From: Sphingopyxis microcysteis
GTDB lineage: Bacteria > Pseudomonadota > Alphaproteobacteria > Sphingomonadales > Sphingomonadaceae
DNA length: 64,000 nt
Direction of reading: 5' to 3'
Assembly (NCBI RefSeq): GCF_012274265.1
Contig: NZ_JAANYY010000005.1
Location: 372,001-436,000, forward strand
Below, one piece after another: positions 1 through 8,710 of the stretch; the stretch's first letter is position 1; every line of letters begins with the position of its first letter. The notes under the pieces are model-generated. The model ran no database searches and was not told where the DNA came from. It saw only the letters and a program-made list of their open reading frames with translations. Position numbers and translations under genes: made by a program.

Positions 1-486
1 ATGTTAAATAGAAAACGTAGGAGAAAGCCAGGTCAAATTTTGAAAATTGACCTAGGTGCCGGAATATACGCATTAGGAATTGTACTTGATGAGCCTCTTA
101 TCGCATTTTTTGACCAAGAGTTCAAAGAAGCCAGTGCATATGAGGTTGAACGACTACCAGTTGCCTTCATTCTGATGGTGATGAACAACGCGGTCACCTC
201 CGGGAGGTGGGATGTGCTTGGTATGCAAAATATTCCAGATAGGCTCAGCGATAAGCCGAAGTTTTGTAAGCAGGATCCCATCTCCGGCGATCTTTCAATT
301 TACCAAGAGATTGATGAGCTCGCCCCGCACTTCGAGAGGCCTGCAGAACCGGGTGAATGCGAGGGTTTGGAAACAGCCGCAGTTTGGGAAGCAGAGCATG
401 TGGAAGACAGATTGCGCGATCATTTCGCTGGCAGAGAAAATGAATGGGAGAAGCAATTGAGAATTCAAGGATCCGTGTCAACGTAA
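1..486 (+). CDS. Imm26-family immunity protein (possibly 5'-partial)
   Basis: A 161-residue protein whose N-terminal half resembles the Imm26 family of polymorphic-toxin immunity proteins: a basic start, then G-Q-I-L-K-I-D-L-G-A-G-I-Y-A-L-G at residues 11-26, followed by D-E-P-L-I-A-F-F-D around 30-38. Imm26 proteins are cytoplasmic and are thought to neutralise a cognate toxin delivered by neighbouring cells; no toxin gene is visible in this window. The ATG is the first base of the window, so a longer upstream start cannot be excluded. Codon use is AT-richer than the virB operon downstream, which suggests separate acquisition. The family call rests on motif resemblance only. Confidence 0.6.
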   Translation: MLNRKRRRKPGQILKIDLGAGIYALGIVLDEPLIAFFDQEFKEASAYEVERLPVAFILMVMNNAVTSGRWDVLGMQNIPDRLSDKPKFCKQDPISGDLSIYQEIDELAPHFERPAEPGECEGLETAAVWEAEHVEDRLRDHFAGRENEWEKQLRIQGSVST

Positions 487-560
487 TGATTACGGAGTGA
501 TTGCGAAGGCGATTAGGATAGCAACCTACTAGCCGCCGAATAGTTTTGGATTGCGGTGCG

Positions 561-620
561 GATTAGAATTACGATGACAGGGGATTACGGTGACAGACAG
601 GGGATTACGGTGACAGGTGC
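561..620. repeat. Three tandem 20-bp repeat units (ATTACGGTGACAG type)
   Basis: Three consecutive 20-bp units begin at 561, 581 and 601. Each contains ATTACGRTGACAG, and the last extends to ATTACGGTGACAGGTG (604-619). The same word recurs at 1183-1198 and, slightly degenerate, at 1294-1310. Such words often accompany REP-associated tyrosine transposases, but no transposase of that class is present here. Confidence 0.75.
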
Positions 621-788
621 AATAACCCAATGTGAAAGAAAAAGAATTCACTGAGCCGGTCGGAACTGGTCCTCGGGGAGGAGATCAGACCAGGGTCAGA
701 ACACATGAAGCTTCAGACGGTAGTATTCACGGTCACCCGTGCGGTCCTGAACGGCCTTGCCCACAGCCAAAATAGGAAGCTTGTAATC

Positions 789-1061
789 ATGGATTTTATA
801 TATACCGCGTGGTTCCGTGACCCGCTTGCTCAACCAAGCGACGAAGACTACGAGTGGCCCGCATGTATTGTTATCCGATCAGAAAAAATGGAGGATGCCC
901 AGAAGTGGGGTGACGTCATCGCTCAAAGTCGATCCCAAACGCTGCCTCCTGCTATATTTCTGCACTCCACTATCGAGACAATTGAAAGGTCGGATTACAC
1001 TGCTGACTTGCCTATCATATCGGTGGGAGAAAACCCCACAGATGAGGAAATAGGTTGGTAG
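789..1061 (+). CDS. Small hypothetical protein
   Basis: A 90-residue acidic soluble protein with no signal peptide or membrane segment. The ATG at 789 is preferred over an upstream ATG at 705 because AGGAAG (774-779) lies at a good ribosome-binding distance and the protein then begins with the compact sequence M-D-F-I-Y-T-A-W-F-R-D-P. I do not recognise a characterised family. Its size, acidity and position beside an Imm26-like gene would fit another immunity-type protein, but that is inference from context only. Confidence 0.5.
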   Translation: MDFIYTAWFRDPLAQPSDEDYEWPACIVIRSEKMEDAQKWGDVIAQSRSQTLPPAIFLHSTIETIERSDYTADLPIISVGENPTDEEIGW

Positions 1062-1182
1062 AGTTTGATTGGGCCAGACTTCTGTCGCTTTGCCTCATAC
1101 GTTCCTGATCTTCTGTTTCCCGACCCCGGAGCGGTAATGGCGTATCATTGAACTGTCGTCCGACTGCGCAAGAAGGCGGGCT

Positions 1183-1198
1183 ATTACGGTGACAGGTG
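1183..1198 (+). repeat. Dispersed copy of ATTACGGTGACAGGTG
   Basis: This 16-bp word is identical to 604-619. It lies in the non-coding stretch between the small hypothetical gene and the VirB2-like gene. Confidence 0.7.
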
Positions 1199-1293
1199 TC
1201 CCCAACTATTGGCGCTGCGTCGTCGTGCCGCTGGCCTTCTTTCATGGCCCGTCTTCCGTGCTTCGTTCTTCCCGGCGTTCAGCATCATGGTGA

Positions 1294-1310
1294 GATACGG
1301 TGACAGGTGC
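1294..1310 (+). repeat. Dispersed degenerate copy of the ACGGTGACAGGTG repeat
   Basis: The stretch ATACGGTGACAGGTGC shares the 13-bp core ACGGTGACAGGTG with the copies at 604-619 and 1183-1198, in the same orientation. Confidence 0.65.
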
Positions 1311-1407
1311 AACATCCCTAAAACTGTCTGTCACGACTTTTCGTTGGATTTTTTGCATTCTTCATAGGAAGCCAGCTGCTAGAGCGCGCGATGTGACTCA
1401 TCACTAT

Positions 1408-1785
1408 TTAGCGCGTCGTCGGCACAGAGGCGCCGGCGTAGGGATCGTACGGGGCAGCCGGCGCGGCTGTTGATCGCAACTGGCCGGACAACTCACCAGT
1501 GTCGGCGGCCGATTGTGGGCGTAGCGAAATATTCTCACCGGCCCGGCCGGTTAGCGCAGCTGCGATACCGCCAGCGCCGAACAGAATGAAGCACCCGAGC
1601 ACGACCGTGATGCCGCGCCGCAATTCCAATCTGCCCAACAGCATAAGCAGTCCAATGGTTGCCACGGCAACCACCGCGACGATCGTCGCCGTGCTACCCA
1701 GGGCGGCACCTTGAATCCAGCCAACGCCCTCAGTGATAGGGCTTTCCGCGGGTGGATCAGTGAGTGAAAGGGTCGGCAAGGACAT
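1408..1785 (-). CDS. Divergent VirB2/TrbC-like pilin paralogue
   Basis: A 125-residue protein with two hydrophobic segments (about residues 28-50 and 57-78) joined by a short basic turn, the architecture of VirB2/TrbC pilins. It is clearly paralogous to the plus-strand VirB2 at 1963: both share a T-I/A-T-V-A-V-V/I-A-V-A-T-I/V-G core and the later V-L/V-G-C-F-I-L-F-G-A motif. Unlike that protein, it has no obvious signal peptide and carries a polar C-terminal tail of about 45 residues rich in Ala, Pro and Ser. The ATG at 1785 follows a GGAG ribosome-binding site six bases upstream. It is transcribed away from the virB operon from the shared 177-bp intergenic region. Confidence 0.7.
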   Translation of the reverse strand: MSLPTLSLTDPPAESPITEGVGWIQGAALGSTATIVAVVAVATIGLLMLLGRLELRRGITVVLGCFILFGAGGIAAALTGRAGENISLRPQSAADTGELSGQLRSTAAPAAPYDPYAGASVPTTR

Positions 1786-1962
1786 AGAGACTCCAGAGCT
1801 TCACATTCAGCGCCTCCTAGCCCACCGCGGCAATCGAAAACGCCACCATTTTGGCACCAATTGTTGCCGCCCTTGGTCGATTCCGACTGGCCGACGCATC
1901 TGGTCCCGACTAGCCTCGCGCCTGTAATCAAAACAGTTCTTGGCAGGAAGCGGGACGGATAG

Positions 1963-2283
1963 GTGAAGTTGAAATATAGAATTGTCAGCTATTCGGCTGC
2001 CCTGCTCGGACTTTTCCATGTTGCGACCGCGCAGGCACAGGAAATCGCCGATCCGGCCGGTTCGGGTGTGCTGGTATCGGCGCTGCGCTGGCTCGAAGGC
2101 ACCCTCCTCGGCACCATCGCGACGGTCGTCGCGGTCATCGCGGTCGCGACGGTCGGCTTCATGATGCTGACCGGACGGATCAACTGGCGTTACGGCGCGA
2201 CGGTGATCGTCGGCTGCTTCATCCTGTTCGGGGCCGCCAGCATCGTCGCGGGCATCCAGTCCACCGCCAGCCTCGGTCGCTGA
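1963..2283 (+). CDS. virB2: VirB2 major pilin of a type IV secretion system
   Basis: A 106-residue prepilin with a signal peptide ending A-Q-A-Q near residue 26 and two hydrophobic helices (about 45-65 and 72-93) flanking the basic loop T-G-R-I-N-W-R-Y. VirB2 subunits form the extracellular conjugative pilus and insert into the inner membrane before assembly. The start is GTG at 1963. It opens the virB operon; virB3 begins four bases after its stop codon. The size and layout are normal for the family. Confidence 0.88.
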   Translation: MKLKYRIVSYSAALLGLFHVATAQAQEIADPAGSGVLVSALRWLEGTLLGTIATVVAVIAVATVGFMMLTGRINWRYGATVIVGCFILFGAASIVAGIQSTASLGR

Positions 2284-2286
2284 GCG

Positions 2287-2571
2287 ATGAACGGGGTCGA
2301 GCGCGATGTGATGTTCGTCGCGCTGACGCGGCCACAGATGTTCGCGGGGGTCACCTACAGCTACTTCGTCGCCAACGCGGTCCTCGCGACCGAATTGTTC
2401 CTGATCTTCAAGTCGGTCTGGGCCTTGGTCCTCGCCCTGATCGTCCATCTGGCCGGCGTGCTGCTGTGCCTGCGCGAGCCGCGTTTCTTTGACCTCTGGC
2501 TCGCCAAGGTCGGTCGCTGTCCGCGGGTGCGCAATTTTTCGATCTGGCGATGCAACTCCTACCGGCCCTAG
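2287..2571 (+). CDS. virB3: VirB3 inner-membrane component
   Basis: A 94-residue protein with an N-terminal G-V-E-R-D-V-M-F-V-A-L-T-R-P-Q-M segment, typical of VirB3, then two adjacent hydrophobic helices (about residues 20-40 and 42-62) and a cytoplasmic tail with the family-like L-R-E-P-R-F-F-D-L-W motif. VirB3 sits in the inner membrane and works with the VirB4 ATPase in pilus biogenesis. Its 3' end overlaps the virB4 start by 22 bases, implying translational coupling. Confidence 0.88.
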   Translation: MNGVERDVMFVALTRPQMFAGVTYSYFVANAVLATELFLIFKSVWALVLALIVHLAGVLLCLREPRFFDLWLAKVGRCPRVRNFSIWRCNSYRP

Positions 2572-4919
2572 CGTCCTCACCGAAGATCGTTGCCAGGGAG
2601 GCGCCCGCCGGGCGTCACCTGCCTTACGGCCATCATGTCGACGATTACACGATCGCGACCCGCGACGGCTTGCTGATGCAGGTGATTGCGCTGCGCGGCC
2701 TGTTGTTCGAGACCGCCGACACCGACGAGATCAACTATCGCAAGCGGCTGCGCGATGCGATGCTGCAATCGATCGGCTCGTCGCGCTTTGCCATCTATCA
2801 CCATATCATCCGCCGTCGCATCGAAGCCGGGCTCGACGGGGCATTCGGCGATCCGTTCTCCGCCAAGCTCGATGCGGCGTGGCAGGGGCGGCTCGACCGG
2901 CGCCAGCTGTTCGTCAACGATCTCTATCTCACTTTGATCCGGCGCCCGTTGCAGGGCCGCGTCGGGATGCTCGACAGCTTGCGCGAGAAGCTGGGTGGCG
3001 CGCGTTCGGTGGCAGAGACTGAAACGCATGACTTGCGCCAGCTCGACACCGCGCGCGAGGCATTGATGGCTGCGCTCGGCAGTTACGAGCCTTCGCTGCT
3101 GACGGTCTATGACGGCCCGGTCGGGCCTTGCTCCGAGCCGCTCGAATTTCTCTCGACGCTCTACAATGGCGAGAGCCGTCCGGTGCTGCTGCCGACGCAG
3201 GACATCGGGGCGTATCTCCCCGACCGGCGGATCAGTTTCGGGCAGGAGGCGATCGAACTCGGGCCGTCGGGGCATTCGGATCGCAGCTTTCTCGGCCTCG
3301 TGTCGATCAAGGATTATCCGGGCCAGACCAGCCCGGGCATGTTCGACGAGCTGCTGCGCCTGCCGTTCGAGCTGACCGTCTCGCAATCTTTCGGCTTCGT
3401 CGAACGCCAGTCGGCGCTCGAGCGGATGAACCTGACGCTGCGCCGCATGCGCTCGGCCGAGGACGAGGCACTCAGCCTGCGCGCCGAGCTGGCGAACGCC
3501 AAGGATGAGGTTGCGGCGGGACGATCGGGCTTTGGCGAGCATCATATGACAATATGCATTCGCGGCGCTTCGCCCGCCGAGGTCGACGCGGGGGTTGCCG
3601 AAGTCCAGGCGGCGCTCACCGACCTCGGCATCATCGCGGTGCGCGAGGAAATCGCGCTCGAACCCGCCTTTTGGGCGCAGTTCCCCGGCAACTTCAAATA
3701 TATCGCGCGGCGCGGCCTGGTCTCGACGGGCAATTTCGCGGGGCTCGCCAGCGGGCATAATTTTGCGCTTGGCCAGCCGCATGGCAATCATTGGGGCGAT
3801 GCGGTCACCCTGTTCGAGACCACCGCCGCTGGCCCCTATTTCTTCAACTTCCACCAGGGTGATCTCGGCAATTTCACCATCATCGGCCCCTCGGGGTCGG
3901 GCAAGACGGTGGCGCTCAATTTCCTCCTCGCACAGGCGCGCAAGTTCGATCCGCGGATCGTCTTCTTCGACAAGGACCGCGGCGGCGAGCTGTTCATCCG
4001 TGCAATCGGCGGGCGCTACGATGTTTTGCGCCCCGGCGCGCCGTCGGGGCTCAACCCGCTCCAGCTCGAGGATAATGCCGCCAATCGCCAGTTCCTGATC
4101 GACTGGCTCGCGCTGCTCGCGGGCGGCGCCAGCGTCGAGGAGCTGGCGCAGGTCAAGGATGCGATCGACGCCAATTACGCGCAGCCGCTGCAGCACCGGC
4201 GGCTGCGCCATATTGTCGAGCTGTTCCGCGGCGGCCACCGCCCGCACGCGGGCGACATGTGGTCGCGCCTCAGGCCGTGGTGGGGCGACGGCGAGCGTGC
4301 GTGGCTGTTCGACAATGAAATCGACGCGACCGACCTGACGGTGCGCTCGGTGGGGTTCGACATGACGCAGATATTGGACGACCCGGCGGTTCGCACCCCG
4401 GCGATGATGTATCTGTTTCACCGCGTCGAGGAGCGGCTCGACGGCAGCCCGGCGATCATCGTCGTCGACGAAGGCTGGAAGGCGCTTGACGATGACGTAT
4501 TCGTGCGCCGGATCAAGGATTGGGAAAAGACGATCCGCAAGCGCAACGGGATCGTCGGCTTTGCGACCCAGAGCGCGCAGGATGCGCTGGAAAGTCGGAT
4601 TGCGAGCGCGATCATCGAACAGGCGGCGACGCAGATCTTCATGGCGAACCCGAAAGCACGCGCCGAAGACTATATTGACGGGTTCGGGCTGACCGCCCAT
4701 GAATATGAGCTGGTCCGCTCGCTGCCCGACAGCGCGCATTGTTTCCTCGTCAAGCATGGCAATGAAAGCGTCGTCGCGCGTCTCAACCTGTCGGGCGAGC
4801 ACGAACTGCTGACGATCCTGTCGGGGCGCGAGCGCACCGTACGGATCCTCGACGAGCTGCGCGCCGAACATGGCGATGCGCCCGAGGCCTGGTACGCCGC
4901 ATTGATGGAGCGCGCCTGA
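2550..4919 (+). CDS. virB4: VirB4 ATPase
   Basis: A 789-residue cytoplasmic/inner-membrane ATPase, normal length for VirB4/CagE. The Walker A motif G-P-S-G-S-G-K-T is at residues 446-453 and the Walker B motif I-I-V-V-D-E at 636-641, followed by the conserved F-A-T-Q-S-A-Q-D segment. The N-terminal half is the VirB4-specific domain that contacts VirB3 and VirB8. It energises pilus assembly and substrate transfer. The ATG start lies inside the end of virB3. The long apparent reading frame on the opposite strand is a high-GC shadow. Confidence 0.95.
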   Translation: MQLLPALASSPKIVAREAPAGRHLPYGHHVDDYTIATRDGLLMQVIALRGLLFETADTDEINYRKRLRDAMLQSIGSSRFAIYHHIIRRRIEAGLDGAFGDPFSAKLDAAWQGRLDRRQLFVNDLYLTLIRRPLQGRVGMLDSLREKLGGARSVAETETHDLRQLDTAREALMAALGSYEPSLLTVYDGPVGPCSEPLEFLSTLYNGESRPVLLPTQDIGAYLPDRRISFGQEAIELGPSGHSDRSFLGLVSIKDYPGQTSPGMFDELLRLPFELTVSQSFGFVERQSALERMNLTLRRMRSAEDEALSLRAELANAKDEVAAGRSGFGEHHMTICIRGASPAEVDAGVAEVQAALTDLGIIAVREEIALEPAFWAQFPGNFKYIARRGLVSTGNFAGLASGHNFALGQPHGNHWGDAVTLFETTAAGPYFFNFHQGDLGNFTIIGPSGSGKTVALNFLLAQARKFDPRIVFFDKDRGGELFIRAIGGRYDVLRPGAPSGLNPLQLEDNAANRQFLIDWLALLAGGASVEELAQVKDAIDANYAQPLQHRRLRHIVELFRGGHRPHAGDMWSRLRPWWGDGERAWLFDNEIDATDLTVRSVGFDMTQILDDPAVRTPAMMYLFHRVEERLDGSPAIIVVDEGWKALDDDVFVRRIKDWEKTIRKRNGIVGFATQSAQDALESRIASAIIEQAATQIFMANPKARAEDYIDGFGLTAHEYELVRSLPDSAHCFLVKHGNESVVARLNLSGEHELLTILSGRERTVRILDELRAEHGDAPEAWYAALMERA

Positions 4920-4921
4920 TC

Positions 4922-6139
4922 ATGGCACTTTGCGACGCGATCCCGGCCCCCGAGAGCTTCGCGCCGAGCGTGCTCCGCTTCCTCGACTGTCAGGCGCAGG
5001 TCATTGGCGCGCAAGGCTATGGTGCAATGGCAACCCCGGGATCGACCGCTTCGGTCCTGCTCACTGGCATGGTCACGCTGCTGATCGCGTTTCTTGGCTA
5101 CCGGATGCTGCTCGGCCAAACCCCGACAATCCGCGAGGGGGTGCTGACCTTCGTCAAGATCGGGCTGGTGCTGGTGCTGGCGACGAGCTGGCCCGCGTAT
5201 CAGATCCTCGTCTATGAAATCATTCTTCGCGCGCCCGCCGAGCTGGCCGCGACGATCGGCGGCGCTGCGAGCCTGCCGGGCAGCGGCGGCGGGCTGGTCC
5301 AGCGAATCGATGGCGTCGATCAAGCGCTCACGATCCTTGCGATCGAAGGCGTCGGCCCGGCACCGCTCGGCTCGAACGGGCAACCCATCGTTCCGAGCGT
5401 TCCGCCCGCACCGTTCATCGGCTTCGACAATTTCGCGCTCGGCTTTGCCCGGGTGATCTTCCTCGTCTCGACGATCGCGTCCTTTGCGGTGGTGCGGATC
5501 GTCGCCGGACTGCTGTTGGCGCTGGCGCCGCTGTTCGCCGCCTTCCTGCTGTTCGACGGAACGCGCGGCTTGTTCGCGGGCTGGCTGAAAGCGCTGCTTG
5601 GCTCCGCGCTCGGCAGCCTCGCCATAGCGATCACGCTCGGCGTCGCGCTGGCGTTCCTTGAGCCTTGGCTCGCCGGCCTGCTCGCGCGGCGCGGCGGCGG
5701 TCTCGATATCATCGGCGCGCCCGCGCAATTGCTCGCTGCGACGACGATCTTCGCGATCGCGCTGACCGCCGTGACGGTGATCATCGGGCGTGTGGCGCTC
5801 AGCCTGCGCATCCCGGCGTGGATGCAGGTGGCGTCAGCCCGCGCCGCCGAAGGCGGTGCCTCGCGCATTGAAAGCGCGCAGCAGCCTGTCGCCTCGCACG
5901 CGCCGATCGAGAGCCGCTCGCGCGCGGCGGCGATCGCCGATGCGGTTGCGATCAATGAGCGCCGCGAAACCGTCGCCGCCGAAGCGAGCGGTGGATCGCG
6001 TGCGGCGCATATCGCGCGCACGACCGGTCGGCAGGATGGCATCGAGCGTTATGGCGCCGCGCCCACCGCGGTAACGGCTGGACGCCGTACCCGCCAACGC
6101 ATCTCGACACGCGCACTTGCCAGGGATCGGCGCTCATGA
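4922..6139 (+). CDS. virB6: VirB6/TrbL-type polytopic inner-membrane protein
   Basis: A 405-residue protein with several hydrophobic segments (for example around residues 40-60, 75-95, 175-200, 210-245 and 260-290) and a long hydrophilic, Arg/Ala-rich C-terminal tail. This is the VirB6/TrbL layout: the membrane part forms the inner-membrane channel region through which the substrate passes. It follows virB4 with a gap of only two bases; there is no virB5 between them, although virB5 usually occupies this place. Its stop overlaps the virB8 start in ATGA. Confidence 0.85.
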   Translation: MALCDAIPAPESFAPSVLRFLDCQAQVIGAQGYGAMATPGSTASVLLTGMVTLLIAFLGYRMLLGQTPTIREGVLTFVKIGLVLVLATSWPAYQILVYEIILRAPAELAATIGGAASLPGSGGGLVQRIDGVDQALTILAIEGVGPAPLGSNGQPIVPSVPPAPFIGFDNFALGFARVIFLVSTIASFAVVRIVAGLLLALAPLFAAFLLFDGTRGLFAGWLKALLGSALGSLAIAITLGVALAFLEPWLAGLLARRGGGLDIIGAPAQLLAATTIFAIALTAVTVIIGRVALSLRIPAWMQVASARAAEGGASRIESAQQPVASHAPIESRSRAAAIADAVAINERRETVAAEASGGSRAAHIARTTGRQDGIERYGAAPTAVTAGRRTRQRISTRALARDRRS

Positions 6140-6915
6140 ACAAACCCAGCCGCGAGGCGCTCGATGCCTATTATGCCGAAGCGGGGAGCTGGGCGCACGA
6201 CCGCGAGAATGCGCTGCGCTCGTCGCGCCGTACCGCTTGGTGGGTGGCTGGCGCCGCCTCGGTTATCGCGGTGTGCGAGGCGCTCGCGCTCGTATTCCTG
6301 ACCCCGCTCAAGACCGTCGAGCCCTATACCTTGCTGGTCGACCGCCAGACCGGCTTCGTGCAACCCTTGAAGCCACTTGAGCCGCAGGCGATTTCGCGCG
6401 AGCGCGCGCTCACGCAATCTTTCCTCGTCCAATATGTCATCGCCCGCGAGGGCTTCGACATCAATTCGATGCAGCGCGACTATCAGAAGGTCGCGCTGTG
6501 GTCGGATGGCGCGGCTCGTAACAGCTATCTGTCGGAGGTTCAGGTCTCCAGTCCCGACAGCCCGCTGGTCCGACTGCCGCGTTCGTCGCTGATCGATGTG
6601 CAGGTAAAAAGCGTTACCCCGATGAGCGACGACAGCGCGATGGTCCGCTTCGACACCCAGCGGCGCGATGCTGGCGGGCAGGCCGGGCCGGCTCAGCCGT
6701 GGGTCGCGATCGTCCGCTACGGCTATAGCGGTGAACCGATGTCGGTGGCGGACCGGATGATCAATCCGCTGGGATTCAAGGTGACGAGCTATCGAAAGAG
6801 CGCCGAGGCGATCGCGGCGCCCGCACCCGCAACCGCCGTCGTGGAACCGGCCCCCGCTTTGCCCGCGAATATTCCTGCAGGGTCAACCGGGCAACCGACC
6901 GCGGCTCGCCCATGA
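6136..6915 (+). CDS. virB8: VirB8 inner-membrane scaffold
   Basis: A 259-residue bitopic protein with a short cytoplasmic N-terminus, one transmembrane helix at about residues 36-58 and a periplasmic NTF2-like domain containing the conserved Q-R-D-Y-Q-K-V-A-L-W region. VirB8 nucleates the inner-membrane complex and links VirB6, VirB9 and VirB10. A Pro/Ala-rich C-terminal extension follows the folded domain (from about residue 225), which is somewhat longer than in many VirB8 proteins. It overlaps virB6 upstream and virB9 downstream by four bases each. Confidence 0.9.
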   Translation: MNKPSREALDAYYAEAGSWAHDRENALRSSRRTAWWVAGAASVIAVCEALALVFLTPLKTVEPYTLLVDRQTGFVQPLKPLEPQAISRERALTQSFLVQYVIAREGFDINSMQRDYQKVALWSDGAARNSYLSEVQVSSPDSPLVRLPRSSLIDVQVKSVTPMSDDSAMVRFDTQRRDAGGQAGPAQPWVAIVRYGYSGEPMSVADRMINPLGFKVTSYRKSAEAIAAPAPATAVVEPAPALPANIPAGSTGQPTAARP

Positions 6916-7613
6916 TGTTCCGCATCGCTCTTGTCATCCTGTCGTTGATGCCGATGTCCGGCGCCGGGTCGCAGGTGCGTCCGCAGCCGGGTATCGGCGA
7001 CGCGCGCATGCAGACGGTCGACTATCGCCGCGACCAGGTTGTCGAGATCGAAGCTGCGCCCGGCTATCAGGTCATGATCGCGCTCGCCCCAGACGAGCAG
7101 ATCCAGAATGTCGCGGTCGGCGACAGCGGGGCGTGGCAGGTTGTGGCGAGCCAGAGCGGCAACATGCTGTTCGTGCGGCCGAACGCGGGCGGCATCAGCA
7201 CCAATATGACGGTGATCACGAGCGCGCGCTTTTACGCCTTCGATCTGGTCCCGGCCAATGGCTCGCCGCCTTATGAGATCCGCTTCCGCTATCCTCCCGA
7301 GCCGGGAACCGATGCAGGAGCCGCGGCAAGCGAGGCGACCGCGGCGGTGGGCATGTACCGCATGGGCGGCACCCGTGCGCTGTGGCCCGTTCGGATGCAC
7401 GATGATGGCATCAAGACCTATATCGATTGGCCGGCGGACGTCGCGCTGCCCGCGGTGTTTGTCATCGACGACTACGGCCGCGAGCGGCTGGCCAATGGCA
7501 ATATGCGGGGGCATCTCTACGTGATCGACAGCGTGCATGAAATGCTGCTGTTTCGCATCGATCGCAAAACGGCGCGCGCTAAGCGATACCTCCCCAAGGC
7601 GGAAGCCTCATGA
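6912..7613 (+). CDS. virB9: VirB9 outer-membrane core complex protein
   Basis: A 233-residue periplasmic protein with an N-terminal signal peptide ending near residue 20 and a VirB9/CagX beta-sandwich. The C-terminal part contains the conserved T-Y-I-D-W-P and P-A-V-F-V-I-D-D segments. VirB9 forms the outer-membrane core complex with VirB10 and the lipoprotein VirB7; no virB7-like lipoprotein gene is seen nearby. ATGA overlaps link it to virB8 and virB10. Confidence 0.9.
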   Translation: MMFRIALVILSLMPMSGAGSQVRPQPGIGDARMQTVDYRRDQVVEIEAAPGYQVMIALAPDEQIQNVAVGDSGAWQVVASQSGNMLFVRPNAGGISTNMTVITSARFYAFDLVPANGSPPYEIRFRYPPEPGTDAGAAASEATAAVGMYRMGGTRALWPVRMHDDGIKTYIDWPADVALPAVFVIDDYGRERLANGNMRGHLYVIDSVHEMLLFRIDRKTARAKRYLPKAEAS

Positions 7614-8710
7614 GCGCGCCCGACGCCAGTCCCGCCGGTCCCCAAAAAGCTGCTGAGCGCGGCGTCGTGCCCCAAGTCGGCCGTCCGCGCGCTGGACTTT
7701 CGGGTGTTGCGATCGGAATCGGGGTGGTGGTTGCCGCCGGACTGCTCTTCTCGATCCTCGATGCGCGGCGCCGCGCCTTGTCGGCGCCTGCGGTGCGTCC
7801 GGCGCCATCCGAGCTCGTCGGAGCGTCGCAGGCGCCGCCGCCGCTCTATATTCCGCCTGTCCCGCGTGCCGCGGTGGCGCAGCCATTTGCTCCGCCGCCA
7901 AGCCCAGCTGTTGCCCCGCGCGAGCCGCAGCCGCGGCCCGTTCCCGTGACGCCGCCGCCATCCTATTCGCAGCCGCCGCCCATCTCTTATGCGCCGCCGC
8001 CGCCTCAGGAGGTTCCAGCGCCGCGCACCAGTGGCGGTGCCATCCTGATCCTTGACTCCCAAGCCCGGCCCGCCGCCGACGGAGCGCAGCCGTCGGCGGC
8101 CGGCGGTCAATCCGCCGCTTCGTTCGGGACCACCGCGCGCAGCCGCGCGGGTTCGATCGCCAATCGTGCGACGACGGTGCCGCAGGGTACGCTGATCCCC
8201 GCTGTTCTCGAAACCGCCATGAACTCGACCGGCGCAGGTTTTGCCCGCGCGCTCGTCCAGCGCGACGTCCACGGGTTCGACGGCACCCGCATACTCATCC
8301 CGCGCGGCAGTCGCCTCATCGGCGAATATGCGTCGGACACCAGCCCCGGCCAGAAACGTGCCTTTGTGACCTGGACCCGGCTCATCCGTCCTGACGGCGT
8401 GACGATCGCGCTCCAGTCGCCGGCGACCGACCCGGTCGGCGTCGGCGGCGTGCGCGCGAGGGTCAACAGTCATTTTTTCGAGCGCTTTGCGGGATCGATC
8501 CTGCAGACGGCGATGCTCATCGGCGGCAACCTCGCGGCGCGCTCGGTCGGCGATTCGGTGGTGATCGCGCTTCCCGGATCATTGCCCGGCGCCGGTACGA
8601 CGACACAGGCAACGCAGATTCCGCCGACGCTCAGCGTCCGGCAGGGAACGAGCATCAGCATATTTGTCGCGCGCGATCTCGACTTTACCGGGGTCGAGGC
8701 GCCGCGATGA
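7610..8710 (+). CDS. virB10: VirB10 energy-sensing core protein
   Basis: A 366-residue protein with a cytoplasmic N-terminus, one transmembrane helix at about residues 30-50, a periplasmic proline-rich region (about 60-145) and a C-terminal beta-barrel domain. The latter contains the typical G-T-L-I-P-A-V-L-E-T-A and D-G-T-R-I-L-I-P-R-G-S-R-L-I-G-E-Y signatures. VirB10 spans both membranes and transmits ATPase energy to the outer-membrane pore. It is coupled to virB9 and virB11 by ATGA overlaps. Confidence 0.93.
   Translation: MSAPDASPAGPQKAAERGVVPQVGRPRAGLSGVAIGIGVVVAAGLLFSILDARRRALSAPAVRPAPSELVGASQAPPPLYIPPVPRAAVAQPFAPPPSPAVAPREPQPRPVPVTPPPSYSQPPPISYAPPPPQEVPAPRTSGGAILILDSQARPAADGAQPSAAGGQSAASFGTTARSRAGSIANRATTVPQGTLIPAVLETAMNSTGAGFARALVQRDVHGFDGTRILIPRGSRLIGEYASDTSPGQKRAFVTWTRLIRPDGVTIALQSPATDPVGVGGVRARVNSHFFERFAGSILQTAMLIGGNLAARSVGDSVVIALPGSLPGAGTTTQATQIPPTLSVRQGTSISIFVARDLDFTGVEAPR

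Larger units (their letters stand above)
1062..1407. other. Non-coding stretch carrying two dispersed repeats
   Basis: No convincing coding sequence was found on either strand. It contains the ACGGTGACAGGTG repeats at 1183 and 1294 and is otherwise unremarkable. It separates the small accessory genes from the type IV secretion locus. Confidence 0.6.

Noticed and set aside
2577..4871. A 764-codon open frame on the minus strand opposite virB4
   Set aside because: It mirrors virB4 exactly, lacks any family motif and is rich in Arg, as expected for antisense frames in high-GC coding DNA.
4670..5728. Long minus-strand frame across the virB4/virB6 junction
   Set aside because: Its composition is low-complexity Arg/Gln/Asp with no recognisable domain; the plus strand carries well-supported genes.
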